Shown here: piece by piece, positions 1 to 8,429 of the stretch | How positions within the stretch are numbered: position 1 is the stretch's first letter | How the letters are laid out: each line of letters opens with the position of its first letter | Made by a program: the position numbers and the translations under genes | Assembly (NCBI RefSeq): GCF_006345825.1 | Contig: NZ_VCIX01000080.1 | Coordinates: 3,129-67,128 of the forward strand | Reading direction: 5' to 3' | DNA from: Paenibacillus paridis | GTDB lineage: Bacteria; Bacillota; Bacilli; Paenibacillales; Paenibacillaceae | Length of the DNA: 64,000 bases | Notes under the pieces: model-generated | What the model saw: only the letters and a program-made list of their open reading frames with translations | Told to the model about the DNA's origin: nothing | The model's database searches: none

Positions 1-84
1 CTTCGTAAGCATAAGCTTGGTTTGCGAAGCAAACCTTCTTCGTAAGCATAAGCTTGGTTTGCGAAGCAAACCTACTTCGTAAGC
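1..84. repeat. 37-bp tandem repeat, right end of an array
   Basis: Two near-identical 37-bp units (1-37 and 38-74) are followed by the first 10 bases of a third before the sequence diverges. Each unit contains the inverted repeat GGTTTGC-GAA-GCAAACC. The units abut without spacers, so this is not CRISPR. The array probably continues left of the window. The rest of 85-227 shows no gene I can support. Confidence 0.85.
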
Positions 85-227
85 GTATGTTCTATATGCG
101 ATGTTTGCTGGGAGGCCCGGCGCCCATGCATCATCTTCGGGCTGCCTGATCGGTGGCCAGAAGACGATACCGTGCGCCGTATTTCACAGAATCCTCGCTA
201 GCCTATCGCTTTAAACGCAGCTGCTTC

Positions 228-1553
228 TTACTTCCCAAGCGCCTTCGCTTGCGCATCCTGAATTTTTTTGGCGATGTCCTCGGGCTTGCCGCCCATCAGA
301 AGCTCTTGCAGGCCATTATTCACAGCATCCGCTCCGGCAGAGGTTAATTTGCCATCATAGACTGGCGTCATTTTCACTGTATTCACCAGCTCATAAACTT
401 CACTAAAAATCGGAGAAACCTTGCTCTTATCCAGCTCTACTTTATAGCTCACCAGTTGGTTGCTCTCTAGCGTCCGCTTCTGAGCATCTGGTCCTGACAT
501 AGCATAAATGAGCTCGAATGCCGCATCCTTTTTCGGTCCGGTTGCATCCTTGCCTAGGCCCATGCCGACGCCGACTACACCCGAAAGTGAATTTGGATCG
601 CCCTTGCCGCCTGGTATCGATGGCAGAACCGTTGCGCCCATCGCCTTCAACGCCTCTTCGGAAGCATTCGAAGCGAGGTTAGACAATGCCCAGCCGCCAT
701 CAATCATCATCGCTGCTTGACCTTGCGCAAACATTTGCTCCATTTGCGTATTGTCGATGGCATTGAAGCCATCCTGGAAAGCGCCTGCATCGCCGAGCTG
801 CTGCATATACGTAAGTGCCTGTACGAATTCAGGATCCGTAAATGCCGCACCGTCCTGGGCTGCCGCCTTCAAAAACCATTCCGTGCCCGTTACGCGATCA
901 GCAAGCGAGCTGAAAATACTCGATTGTGCCAGCCATGCCGCTTTGTTGCCAAGAGCGATCGGCGTAATTTTTTTCGCCTTCAACACGCTAATCGCATTGA
1001 GCAGCTCATCCCAAGTCTTCGGAACCGTCAATCCATTTGCCTCGAGAATGGTTTTGTTGTAATAGAGAACCGAAGTCGGCGACAACCCCATTGGCGCGCT
1101 ATAAATGTTGCCGTCTACCGTAAAAGCATCAAAGGAATTAGGCATAAAGCCTTCCTTCCACTCCTTATGGCTGTCAATCAGCTCATTCACCGGTTGAATA
1201 AGGCCGCCCGCGGAAAACTCCTGCGTCATCGAGCCGTTCGATAAAATAAACACATCGGGCATCTCATCCGCTGCCGCGACCGTTTTGAGACGAGTCTTGT
1301 AGCCGTCCGGCGGAATAGCCTGAATATCCAATGTAATATTCGGGTGATCCGTCTGGAACTGCTCGATAATCGAGCGCATCGTCTGTGCTCTCAAATCATC
1401 GCCGGTAAAATTATGCCACAGGCTAAGCTTTACCTTTTCCGCTGCAGGCGTGTTGCCCTCTGTTGTATTGCTCTCGTTGTTCTTTCCCCCGCACGCTGCC
1501 AAAATTGAAATCATAAGAGTGACCATAATCGCGATTGTTAAGCTCTTCTTCAT
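228..1553 (-). CDS. Sugar ABC transporter substrate-binding lipoprotein
   Basis: A 441-residue family 1 extracellular solute-binding protein that would capture a sugar or oligosaccharide outside the membrane for an ABC importer. The signal peptide ends in a lipobox (LAAC, lipidated Cys21). The body has typical features of the family, such as KLSLWHNFTG after the linker, a YYNK motif and an AMMIDGGW segment. The start is supported by AAGGAGG nine bases upstream of the ATG. The gene lies 97 bp downstream of a YesN-like regulator and YesM-like kinase on the same strand, so these probably control it. No permease or ATPase is visible in the window; they may lie to the left. The substrate is unknown. 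Confidence 0.9.
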   Translation of the reverse strand: MKKSLTIAIMVTLMISILAACGGKNNESNTTEGNTPAAEKVKLSLWHNFTGDDLRAQTMRSIIEQFQTDHPNITLDIQAIPPDGYKTRLKTVAAADEMPDVFILSNGSMTQEFSAGGLIQPVNELIDSHKEWKEGFMPNSFDAFTVDGNIYSAPMGLSPTSVLYYNKTILEANGLTVPKTWDELLNAISVLKAKKITPIALGNKAAWLAQSSIFSSLADRVTGTEWFLKAAAQDGAAFTDPEFVQALTYMQQLGDAGAFQDGFNAIDNTQMEQMFAQGQAAMMIDGGWALSNLASNASEEALKAMGATVLPSIPGGKGDPNSLSGVVGVGMGLGKDATGPKKDAAFELIYAMSGPDAQKRTLESNQLVSYKVELDKSKVSPIFSEVYELVNTVKMTPVYDGKLTSAGADAVNNGLQELLMGGKPEDIAKKIQDAQAKALGK

Positions 1554-1650
1554 GTCATGTTTCCTCCTTGATATTTGTCTTATCTCCGAGTATAGGGAAC
1601 GGAAAGTGACATGGGCAGGGGACAGAAAGCGGGAATAGGGTAGACAAACT

Positions 1651-3189
1651 TCAGCTTCTGGAGCGGTACTCTGAAGGGGTGTAGCCTGTACTGCGCTTAA
1701 ACAATTGGCTAAAATATTTCATATCCGCATATCCTACGCGGCCTGCCACCTCGCTTACCTTCATCGGCGATTCCTCCAGCAACCGCTTGGCACGCTCCAT
1801 TCTGGCGCGGGTGACATAATCGATGTAAGTGTGTCCCGTCTCCCTCTTAAACACCTCACTAAAGTGATTGGGATTCAAATGAACATGGCGAGCCACCTGT
1901 TGTAGGGTCAGTTCCTTGTCAAGATGGTCATGGATATAGGCAATCGAACGCTTGATGTAAGGTATTCCTTCCTGTCCCACCGCTTCACGGTACAATTGCT
2001 GAAGATGAATGAGCTGCTTGTACAATACTTTTGCTCTATTGCCCTGATCTGCGACAGCAATTGAAACTGCTGGCCGCGCGGCATCGGCTAGAATCGCTGA
2101 GCCGCCAAATGCCGTTATGATCCGTTCCACCCAGCGATGGGCGGATATTTGGACGGAATGGATGAATCGGTCTAGCGAGTCCGGGGTCGCATCCGGGTCG
2201 GAGAGCTGGAGCAGGATAAGCTCATCCACCCAGCGCTGCAGCTGTTGTTCCGTCCCATTTTGAAACAAAGCCGTCAGCTCGCCTTCCTCTTCTTGCGAGC
2301 ATACCGAGCGCCCGCCTCGCCTGCCTTTGATGCTGTCATGAGCGAGCAGGCCATTCTCAGCCACGATTCCTTTAAACAACGAGGCATAAGAGGCTTCCGA
2401 ATAGGAAGCGCTGAGATGGCGCCAATCCGTTACCACCGAGCCTGCTGCCGCAAACAGCTCGCACTTCAGCTTGCGCGCTACTCGCTCCAGCACCCTTTCT
2501 AGCGGACCAAGATTGCCTCGCGGGCTTTCCTGCATTAGCAAAACAACGACGCTATCCTGACGCAAGAGCGCCTCGCCTACGACCAGCTCACTCAGCATAT
2601 TGTGCACGGCAAACAACAGCAAATAGCTTTGGCTTGCTCCGTTCCCCCAGCCGGATGCTTTTACAATGACTGTCTGGTAAAAGGAAGCCTCTGACAAGCG
2701 AAGATTCGGCAGCAGCTTCACCGCTTTCTCGGCCGAGTGGCTGTCCAGCTCGGTGTCTTCAACCAACCGCTCCAGCAACCGATCCCGAAGCTGGTCACGT
2801 TTAAGTGATTCCCACTTTTGCAAAATCCGCTGCTTCGCACCGTTAACCGCCTTGATAATCTCGTCTGGCCGGCTTGTTTTGAGCAGATAGTCGCCCGCGC
2901 CTTCCCTTATCGCTTGCTGCGCATAGGAAAACTGATCATACCCGGTTAGTATGATAACCTCACTATCCGGCAGCTGGCGCCTGATTTCTCCGGCAAGCTC
3001 TAGTCCTGTCATTCCGGTCATTTGAATATCGGTCAGTATAATTTCCGGCTGTTCGGCAGGCAAGCGCTCAAGAGCTTCCTCACCCGATGCAGCGGGCGTA
3101 AGCAGCTCATAGCCCAGCACCTCCCATTTGATCACCGTGCTAAGCCCCGTCCGAATAATAACCTCGTCGTCCACGATCAACAGCTTCAT
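1651..3189 (-). CDS. Response regulator, YesN/AraC type
   Basis: A 512-residue two-component response regulator. The N-terminal receiver domain has the acidic pair in VDDE and the phospho-acceptor Asp54 in ILTDIQM. A long linker of about 280 residues follows. The C-terminal 100 residues form an AraC-type double helix-turn-helix with the conserved HFSEVFKRETG and YFSQLFKRSTG motifs. Its ATG overlaps the stop of the kinase gene by 4 bp (ATGA), so the two are translationally coupled. It probably activates the adjacent solute-binding lipoprotein gene in response to an extracellular carbohydrate. The length fits the YesN family. Confidence 0.93.
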   Translation of the reverse strand: MKLLIVDDEVIIRTGLSTVIKWEVLGYELLTPAASGEEALERLPAEQPEIILTDIQMTGMTGLELAGEIRRQLPDSEVIILTGYDQFSYAQQAIREGAGDYLLKTSRPDEIIKAVNGAKQRILQKWESLKRDQLRDRLLERLVEDTELDSHSAEKAVKLLPNLRLSEASFYQTVIVKASGWGNGASQSYLLLFAVHNMLSELVVGEALLRQDSVVVLLMQESPRGNLGPLERVLERVARKLKCELFAAAGSVVTDWRHLSASYSEASYASLFKGIVAENGLLAHDSIKGRRGGRSVCSQEEEGELTALFQNGTEQQLQRWVDELILLQLSDPDATPDSLDRFIHSVQISAHRWVERIITAFGGSAILADAARPAVSIAVADQGNRAKVLYKQLIHLQQLYREAVGQEGIPYIKRSIAYIHDHLDKELTLQQVARHVHLNPNHFSEVFKRETGHTYIDYVTRARMERAKRLLEESPMKVSEVAGRVGYADMKYFSQLFKRSTGYTPSEYRSRS

Positions 3190-4961
3190 CCTGCTCTTCC
3201 CCCTTCGCTCAGCATCGGTATAGAAAAGGACACGCGCGTGCCGATCCGATCCGTGCTCTCAATGCGCAAACCCGCTTCCGTGCCATAGTGAAGTTGAAGC
3301 CTTTTATGGACATTGCGCAATCCATAACTCCCCCGCTCCAGATGCTCGCGGTCCCGTCTGCGGTCATCCGGTCCGTGCAGCTCCTTATAAATCGTTGCCA
3401 GCTTGGCCGCATCCATTCCAATTCCGTTATCCTCGACCGCAAACGCCATAAAATGCCCCTGCTTATGGGCGGTAACTTTAATTTTCCCCGCTTCAGGTTG
3501 CTTCTGAATGCCATGAATTAGTGCATTTTCGATCAAGGGCTGGAGCAGCAGCTTCAGCATCGTTTGCTCCAGCAGCTCCGGATCGATTTGGACGCTTAAC
3601 TCAAATTTGTCCGGAAAACGGATCGATTGTATATTCGCGTAATGCCCCGCATGGGCTGCCTCCTGCTCCACGGAGCAAAATTCCTCCCCTTTGTTCAAGC
3701 TGAAGCGCATAAAATCGCTTAAGCTCCCGACCATGTCTGCCGTCTTCTCATCCTGATTCATCAACGCCATCCAGTGGATCGACGAGAGCGTGTTGTACAA
3801 AAAGTGAGGGTTGATCTGTGCTTGAAGCGCATGCATATCGGCCTCCTTTTTATAGGATTCCTCCAGCTTCACCTGCTCCGTCAGTCCCTCGATTCGCTCG
3901 CTTAGCTTGTTGTAGCTGCGCACGAGCTGGCCCACCTCATCCATCGTTTCAACGGGATAGGTTTGCATCGGCTCCTCAGGATTGGAATGCTTCAGAAACT
4001 GCGTCAGCATAATAAGCGGGTTCGTGACCCGTTGAACAAAATAAAGAACGAGCACGGCAACAAGCAGCACCGAAAATACGATCACGATGACCATCAGCTG
4101 CAGGACGTAATTATTTTGAGCCTTGTATTCGCCGAACGGCATGATTCCGGTGAGCTGCCAGCCCACATCCGATACCGTATCGTAGAGTATCGTCTGTTTA
4201 TTTTCTCCTTCGCCGTAATTAAGCGTGCCTGCGCTTCCCTTTATAACGAGGCCCGGCAGCAAATCATCGATGGTCACCGCCGCCGCTCCTTCCTCGCTGC
4301 CTGAGAGCACCAGCCCCTCCTTATTCGTCAGCACCACATAACCGCCAGCCGGAATTCCCGCCTGCTTTAGCAGCTGCGCTACCGCCTCCTCGTTCAAGCT
4401 AATCACGAGCGTTCCGATTTGCTTGAAGTTGTTGAGGCTCCGAATCGGCCGGACAAGCGAGATCACCTGCTTCACGCCTGCAGCTGTATCCGTTTCATAA
4501 CGGCTCGTCCACCACTTGACGCTCGATTGAAAATGCCGGACATCCTGTCCCGTCAGCTCGGCCAAGCCGGTCTCAAAAATCGTCGTATTGGACACCGGAT
4601 GCGATGGATTTAGGGGATAAATGGTGATGTCGGAAATATAAGCTTTGGAGAAAACGAGATTAGACAAAAATTCGATCATCTGCGTCTGCTTGACCGCATT
4701 CTCGCTCGTGCTGCTGAGATACTGCTGAACATCCTTTTGCCCGATAAGAAATAGCGACATATTCTCGATATCCTGCACAATAAACTCGAGGTTCGTACCC
4801 GTCTGGCGCAAAATGCTCGTTCCTGACTGCTTCGCTTTCTCTTCGGTTGCCGTTGCCGCCATGTTGTAGGCGAATAAGCCGAGCGCAAGCAGCGGAATCA
4901 GAACCGAAAGCAGCAGCAAAAAGGACAGCTTGCGCTTCAAGGAGCTGCTGATCCAGCGCAT
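3186..4961 (-). CDS. Sensor histidine kinase, YesM type
   Basis: A 591-residue membrane sensor kinase. A transmembrane segment at residues 11-30 is followed by an extracellular sensing region to about residue 285, a second membrane segment (287-308), a HAMP linker, a His_kinase domain with His386 in the motif INPHFLYNTL, and a C-terminal HATPase with an EDNGIGM N-box. This is the YesM/LytS-like class that pairs with AraC-type regulators in Paenibacillus carbohydrate loci. The gene overlaps the regulator by 4 bp. A GGGG-containing ribosome binding site precedes the ATG. Confidence 0.93.
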   Translation of the reverse strand: MRWISSSLKRKLSFLLLLSVLIPLLALGLFAYNMAATATEEKAKQSGTSILRQTGTNLEFIVQDIENMSLFLIGQKDVQQYLSSTSENAVKQTQMIEFLSNLVFSKAYISDITIYPLNPSHPVSNTTIFETGLAELTGQDVRHFQSSVKWWTSRYETDTAAGVKQVISLVRPIRSLNNFKQIGTLVISLNEEAVAQLLKQAGIPAGGYVVLTNKEGLVLSGSEEGAAAVTIDDLLPGLVIKGSAGTLNYGEGENKQTILYDTVSDVGWQLTGIMPFGEYKAQNNYVLQLMVIVIVFSVLLVAVLVLYFVQRVTNPLIMLTQFLKHSNPEEPMQTYPVETMDEVGQLVRSYNKLSERIEGLTEQVKLEESYKKEADMHALQAQINPHFLYNTLSSIHWMALMNQDEKTADMVGSLSDFMRFSLNKGEEFCSVEQEAAHAGHYANIQSIRFPDKFELSVQIDPELLEQTMLKLLLQPLIENALIHGIQKQPEAGKIKVTAHKQGHFMAFAVEDNGIGMDAAKLATIYKELHGPDDRRRDREHLERGSYGLRNVHKRLQLHYGTEAGLRIESTDRIGTRVSFSIPMLSEGGRAG

Positions 4962-5048
4962 GGTTCATCCCCTCTTTCCTCTGTGATGTCACTTGAAATA
5001 ATTAAAAACATCCTACCATACTTTTTTTTAGGTTAACAGATTTTTTGT

Positions 5049-5077
5049 TTGATTTTTCGAGAAAGCCGTAGTACGAT
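5049..5077 (+). promoter_or_regulatory. Putative sigma-A promoter for the PLP enzyme/RidA operon
   Basis: TTGATT and TACGAT are separated by 17 bases and lie 36 bp upstream of the first ATG of the plus-strand operon. The divergent kinase starts at 4961, so the promoter sits in the shared intergenic space. Confidence 0.5.
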
Positions 5078-5112
5078 GTGGGCAATAAGTCAACAAGGAA
5101 AGCAGGACACTC

Positions 5113-5772
5113 ATGGAATCGATAGCGCAGGAATTACTGTTTTTGACGGAGATGGCCAAAGGCATTGCGGCGCAATTCGGCGATCATTGCGAGGTCGTCG
5201 TACATGACTGGTCAAAGCCGGTGGACAGCACGATCGTCGTCATCGAGAATGGCCATGTTACAGGCAGAAAATTGGGAGACCCCGGCACCAATCTCGGCCT
5301 GGAAATTATGCGCGGCACGTCCGAGGGCGACAACCGCCACAACTACGTAACGCAAACAAAGGACGGACGCATCCTCCGCTCCACTTCAATGTATGTGAAA
5401 AACAACACTGGAACGATTATCGGCGCGATGTGCATAAATTTTGACATCACCGATTTAATGGTGGCCGAGAAGACGCTGCAATCGTTGACGGCGAGCGGGC
5501 TTCAGCCCGTGCGCGAATCCTTCGTCAGCAACGTAAACGATCTGCTGGATACGCTCATTCAGGAAGCACAGGAGCTGATCGGCAAGCCGCCAGCGGCAAT
5601 GGCCAAAGAAGACAAAATCAGAATCATTCAGTTGCTGGATCAAAAGGGTGCTTTTCTGATTAAAAAGTCTGGCGAGAAAATATGCAGTTATTTAAGTATT
5701 TCCAAATTTACGCTGTATAGCTACCTGGAGGAATCCAAAGGCGGAGAAAGCGAAGGAGGAGCAGCGGAATGA
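5113..5772 (+). CDS. YheO-like PAS/HTH transcriptional regulator
   Basis: A 219-residue protein whose first 115 residues match the YheO-type PAS-like domain (VVVHDWSKP near residue 30, then a GDNRHNYVTQTKDGR stretch and GAMCINFDIT). The C-terminal region ends in a DNA-binding segment of the HTH_22 kind (LLDQKGAFLIKKSGEKICSYL, then SISKFTLYSYL). Such proteins are predicted ligand-sensing regulators. The stop overlaps the ATG of the PLP enzyme by 4 bp, so it is the first gene of that operon and probably its local regulator. The ligand may be the enzyme's D-amino acid substrate; that is inference. Confidence 0.85.
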   Translation: MESIAQELLFLTEMAKGIAAQFGDHCEVVVHDWSKPVDSTIVVIENGHVTGRKLGDPGTNLGLEIMRGTSEGDNRHNYVTQTKDGRILRSTSMYVKNNTGTIIGAMCINFDITDLMVAEKTLQSLTASGLQPVRESFVSNVNDLLDTLIQEAQELIGKPPAAMAKEDKIRIIQLLDQKGAFLIKKSGEKICSYLSISKFTLYSYLEESKGGESEGGAAE

Positions 5773-6917
5773 GCGAGCCATTAGCAAGTGGGAAAAATGA
5801 ACCGCATACTCGTGAAGACTTAGGGCTCGAAACCCCTTGCCTAGTCATTGACAGCAGCGTTGTGGATGCGAATATTTCAGCAATGGCCGATGCTGTGAGC
5901 CGCCTCGGCGTCACGCTTCGCCCGCATGCAAAAACACATAAGCTGCCTCAGATGGCAGCGCAGCAGCTCGACGCTGGGGCAGCGGGCATTACCGTAGCAA
6001 AAATCTCGGAAGCCGAGGTAATGGCAAGCAGCGGAATCCGCGATATTTTCGTCGCTTATCCGCTAGTGGCTTGGTCCAAGCTTGAGCGGGCGGCACGGTT
6101 AAGCCGCTCCGGCGTTCGCTTGATCATCGGCGTTGATAGCATCGAAGGTGCACATCGCATTTCTGAGGTGGCCGTGCGAGAAGGTGTTGTACTTGAAGTA
6201 CGGCTGGAGCTGGAAACGGGACTGCGGCGCACAGGGGTTATCTTGGAGCATGCGGTACAGCTCGCTGGGCAGATTCATGCGCTTGACGGGATTAAGCTTA
6301 GCGGTATTTTCACCTATCGCGGGGCGATGCTCGGCGGCGCGGCAACGCTCAATCTCAAGGCAGCGGGCCATGAGGAAGGACGTCTAATGGCAAGCGCAGC
6401 CGCCGCTTTAAGAAGCGCTGGGATTCCGATCCAAGACGTTAGCGTCGGCTCTTCGCCTACGGCAAGGTTTGCCGCTGAAATCGAAGGCATCACCGAGGTA
6501 CGGCCCGGCACTTACATTTATCAGGACCGAATGCAGGCTGCTTTTGGCCTCTGTGCTTTAGAAGATTGCGCCGGCGTCGTGCTAGCGACCGTTATTAGCC
6601 GTCCGTCCGGCGACTTGATCGTCATCGACGGCGGAAGCAAAACGTTCGCCACGGATGTACAGCCGGGTAACCCGCCGCTGTTTCTGAAAGGATTCGGACA
6701 TATCCTCGGAGATCCAGACGCGGTGCTAGAGCGCATGAACGAAGAGCACGGCATGATTCGGATTCAGCCCGATGCACAATATAAGGTCGGGGATGTCATC
6801 CGGATCATACCCAATCACATTTGCAGCACCGTCAATCTGCACAGCTTCGTTTACATCAGCGACTCGTCAGGCCAGCTGGTCAAAACACCCGTAGCTGCGC
6901 GCGGCATGCTCGAATAA
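5769..6917 (+). CDS. PLP enzyme of the D-threonine aldolase / D-serine dehydratase family
   Basis: A 382-residue fold-type III PLP enzyme with an alanine-racemase-like barrel. The Schiff-base lysine is Lys55 in RPHAKTHK, and the C-terminal metal-binding motif PNHICST supplies His350 and Cys352. In characterised relatives these elements support either retro-aldol cleavage of D-threonine or dehydration of D-serine or 3-hydroxyaspartate. The gene is coupled to the regulator upstream and followed by RidA, which removes enamine and imine products. That context favours a dehydratase over an aldolase (inference). Length and domain order are normal for the family. The enzyme is likely cytoplasmic, since no signal peptide is visible. 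Confidence 0.88.
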   Translation: MSEPLASGKNEPHTREDLGLETPCLVIDSSVVDANISAMADAVSRLGVTLRPHAKTHKLPQMAAQQLDAGAAGITVAKISEAEVMASSGIRDIFVAYPLVAWSKLERAARLSRSGVRLIIGVDSIEGAHRISEVAVREGVVLEVRLELETGLRRTGVILEHAVQLAGQIHALDGIKLSGIFTYRGAMLGGAATLNLKAAGHEEGRLMASAAAALRSAGIPIQDVSVGSSPTARFAAEIEGITEVRPGTYIYQDRMQAAFGLCALEDCAGVVLATVISRPSGDLIVIDGGSKTFATDVQPGNPPLFLKGFGHILGDPDAVLERMNEEHGMIRIQPDAQYKVGDVIRIIPNHICSTVNLHSFVYISDSSGQLVKTPVAARGMLE

Positions 6918-7113
6918 CTCGCATAGGTAGGCATGCCACATGCTCGATACCCTGTTCGGCGCTTTATGTGGCGGATATTACCGCCATTCAGGCAGAATAC
7001 AGCAACCTTTGAATGCCATTCGATCCCCTTCGGGTATCTCGTATGTCATCATCACCAGCCTTCTTGCGCTGCTGCACCTACTAAACGATTTTTCAAAAAG
7101 GAGCCATTATCTT

Positions 7114-7578
7114 ATGTCATTAATCGAAAAACGTCTCGCTGAGCTAGGCATTGTTTTGCCCGAAACGACAAAACCAAAATTCTCCTACATTCCCGTGAAC
7201 CAAACCGGCAACCTCATCTACACATCCGGCTTCGACTGCCGCATCGACGGCATTCTTATGTATGAAGGCAAGGTCGGCTCTGATCTGACGATCGAGCAGG
7301 GCCAAGAAGCTGCTCGCCAAGTGGTTATCAATCTGCTAGCCGCGATGAAAACCCATTTGGGCGACCTGGACCGCGTGGTCAAAATCGTCAAAATTCTCGG
7401 CTTTATCAACAGCGCGCCCGGCTTCGGCGATCAGCCATACGTGCTGAATGCTGCCTCCGACCTCTTAATTGAAGTGTTTGGCGAGAATGGGCGCCATGCC
7501 CGTTCCGCGATTGGAACGAGCGACCTTCCGTTCCATACCCCTGTTGAAATTGAGCTGATCGCAGAGGTTCGCGACTAG
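7114..7578 (+). CDS. ridA: RidA family enamine/imine deaminase
   Basis: A 154-residue RidA/YjgF-family protein. I chose the ATG at 7114 because AAGGAG lies ten bases upstream and the protein then begins MSLIEKRLAELGI, a normal start. The open frame continues upstream to 6940, but that part does not resemble the family. The conserved arginine lies in RSAIGTSDLP, followed by the typical VEIELIAEV end. RidA hydrolyses reactive enamines and imines, such as 2-aminoacrylate, released by PLP-dependent dehydratases. It lies about 200 bp after the PLP enzyme and is followed by a strong hairpin terminator, so the three genes probably form one unit. Confidence 0.9.
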   Translation: MSLIEKRLAELGIVLPETTKPKFSYIPVNQTGNLIYTSGFDCRIDGILMYEGKVGSDLTIEQGQEAARQVVINLLAAMKTHLGDLDRVVKIVKILGFINSAPGFGDQPYVLNAASDLLIEVFGENGRHARSAIGTSDLPFHTPVEIELIAEVRD

Positions 7579-7593
7579 CCTAGGCATGCAAAA

Positions 7594-7618
7594 CCCCCAG
7601 GGCTCAGGCACCTGGGGG
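7594..7618. terminator. Bidirectional intrinsic terminator after ridA
   Basis: CCCCCAGG and CCTGGGGG form an 8-bp GC stem. A T-run follows on the minus strand (GGGGGTTTTG) and a weaker T-rich tract on the plus strand. It can end both ridA and the converging yjcZ-like gene. Confidence 0.8.
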
Positions 7619-7682
7619 CTCCCATACTATTTTAGTTTAGTGGAAACGCAAATGTTGACGATTTACAAGTAAGCGTATTTGC

Positions 7683-7844
7683 CTAGCACCAAGAGCGGGA
7701 TATGATGACAAGCAAAATGAAAAGTACTAATATAATACCAAGTCCAGTACCTACTCCGCCAACTCCGCAACTAGCGCCTGCAACCGGATAAACGGGGCCG
7801 CAGTTTCCTGGACCTACGTTCGCACCTGCTACTCCATAGCTCAT
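7683..7844 (-). CDS. YjcZ-family sporulation peptide (copy 1)
   Basis: A 53-residue gene. It begins MSYGVAGANVGPGNCG and ends in a hydrophobic helix (IILVLFILLVIISRSW), the layout of YjcZ/YjcZ-like sporulation proteins. Cysteines at 15, 26 and 53 are notable. AAGGAGAT lies upstream of the ATG. A second copy lies 270 bp upstream on the same strand with an almost identical N-terminus, leader and promoter. The exact function is unknown; family members are made during sporulation. Confidence 0.85.
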   Translation of the reverse strand: MSYGVAGANVGPGNCGPVYPVAGASCGVGGVGTGLGIILVLFILLVIISRSWC

Positions 7845-7873
7845 TTGTTCATCTCCTTTTTGTTAAGGTACAG

Positions 7874-7882
7874 TATCCTATG
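7874..7882 (-). promoter_or_regulatory. Sporulation-type -10 element of yjcZ copy 1
   Basis: On the minus strand the sequence CATAGGATA fits the CATA-N3-TA form of mother-cell sigma (sigma-E/K) -10 boxes. It occurs at the same position relative to the start codon as in copy 2, inside a conserved leader (CTTTTG, CCTGA, CATAGGATAC). Confidence 0.5.
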
Positions 7883-8014
7883 TTTCAGGAACAAAAGCGT
7901 ATAGGCGATTGAACAAAATGTGCTCCTGCTCATTTTTCAGAGCTTCACGCACAATCGAACGAGGTGCTGGGCTGCTGAAAGTGAAGTCTGGCAGCTTGTC
8001 TTTATGCGGAAAAT

Positions 8015-8050
8015 GAGAATCCCCAAGTGCCTGCAGCCTTGGGGATTCTC
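8015..8050. terminator. Intrinsic terminator downstream of yjcZ copy 2
   Basis: GAGAATCCCCAAG and its exact complement CTTGGGGATTCTC form a 13-bp stem with a 10-base loop. T-runs lie on both sides (ATTTTATTTTT on plus, ATTTTCC on minus), so it can act in both directions. It separates the two yjcZ-like genes into separate transcripts. Confidence 0.85.
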
Positions 8051-8113
8051 ATTTTATTTTTAGTTAGTGGACATCATAGGCGTCCGACTTGTTTGTAAGC
8101 TCCCGTGTGGCGA

Positions 8114-8272
8114 TTACAACCAAGAACGAGAAATGATGACAAGTAGGATAAAGAGAACGAGGATAAATCCAATGCTGGAAAATCCACCGCCGCCGCAATT
8201 ACTTACACCTGCAACCGGGTAAGGTGCGCAATTTCCTGGACCCACGTTTGCTCCTGCTACTCCATAGCTCAT
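8114..8272 (-). CDS. YjcZ-family sporulation peptide (copy 2)
   Basis: A 52-residue paralogue of the gene at 7683-7844. I chose the ATG at 8272, which is preceded by AAGGAGATGG and gives the same MSYGVAGANVGPGNC start. The longer open frame to 8413 is not supported. The middle is glycine-rich (NCGGGG) and the C-terminal hydrophobic helix ends SRSWL. It has its own promoter-like element and its own terminator. Confidence 0.85.
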   Translation of the reverse strand: MSYGVAGANVGPGNCAPYPVAGVSNCGGGGFSSIGFILVLFILLVIISRSWL

Positions 8273-8302
8273 TTGGCCATCTCCTTTTGTTAAGGTACAC
8301 TG

Positions 8303-8311
8303 TATCCTATG
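8303..8311 (-). promoter_or_regulatory. Sporulation-type -10 element of yjcZ copy 2
   Basis: CATAGGATA on the minus strand is identical to the element before copy 1, within a shared leader. It is consistent with mother-cell sigma-E/K control. Confidence 0.5.
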
Positions 8312-8429
8312 ACTCAGGGGCAAAAGTGCATGGGCTTTTGGCGGAAATGAGCAGATGCCTAAGCAGGGAAAAAGGTCTATTTTGAAAAGGCACATAATCA
8401 CCTGTAGATCCATTTTTCATGAGGATTTG

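Noticed and set aside
1..84. Possible CRISPR array
   Set aside because: The 37-bp units abut without unique spacers and no cas gene is nearby.
717..1244. Plus-strand open frame of 175 codons inside the solute-binding gene
   Set aside because: It is antisense to a clear lipoprotein gene and has the composition of a shadow frame.
6940..7113. Upstream extension of the RidA frame
   Set aside because: The extension has no similarity to RidA, and a strong ribosome binding site marks the ATG at 7114.
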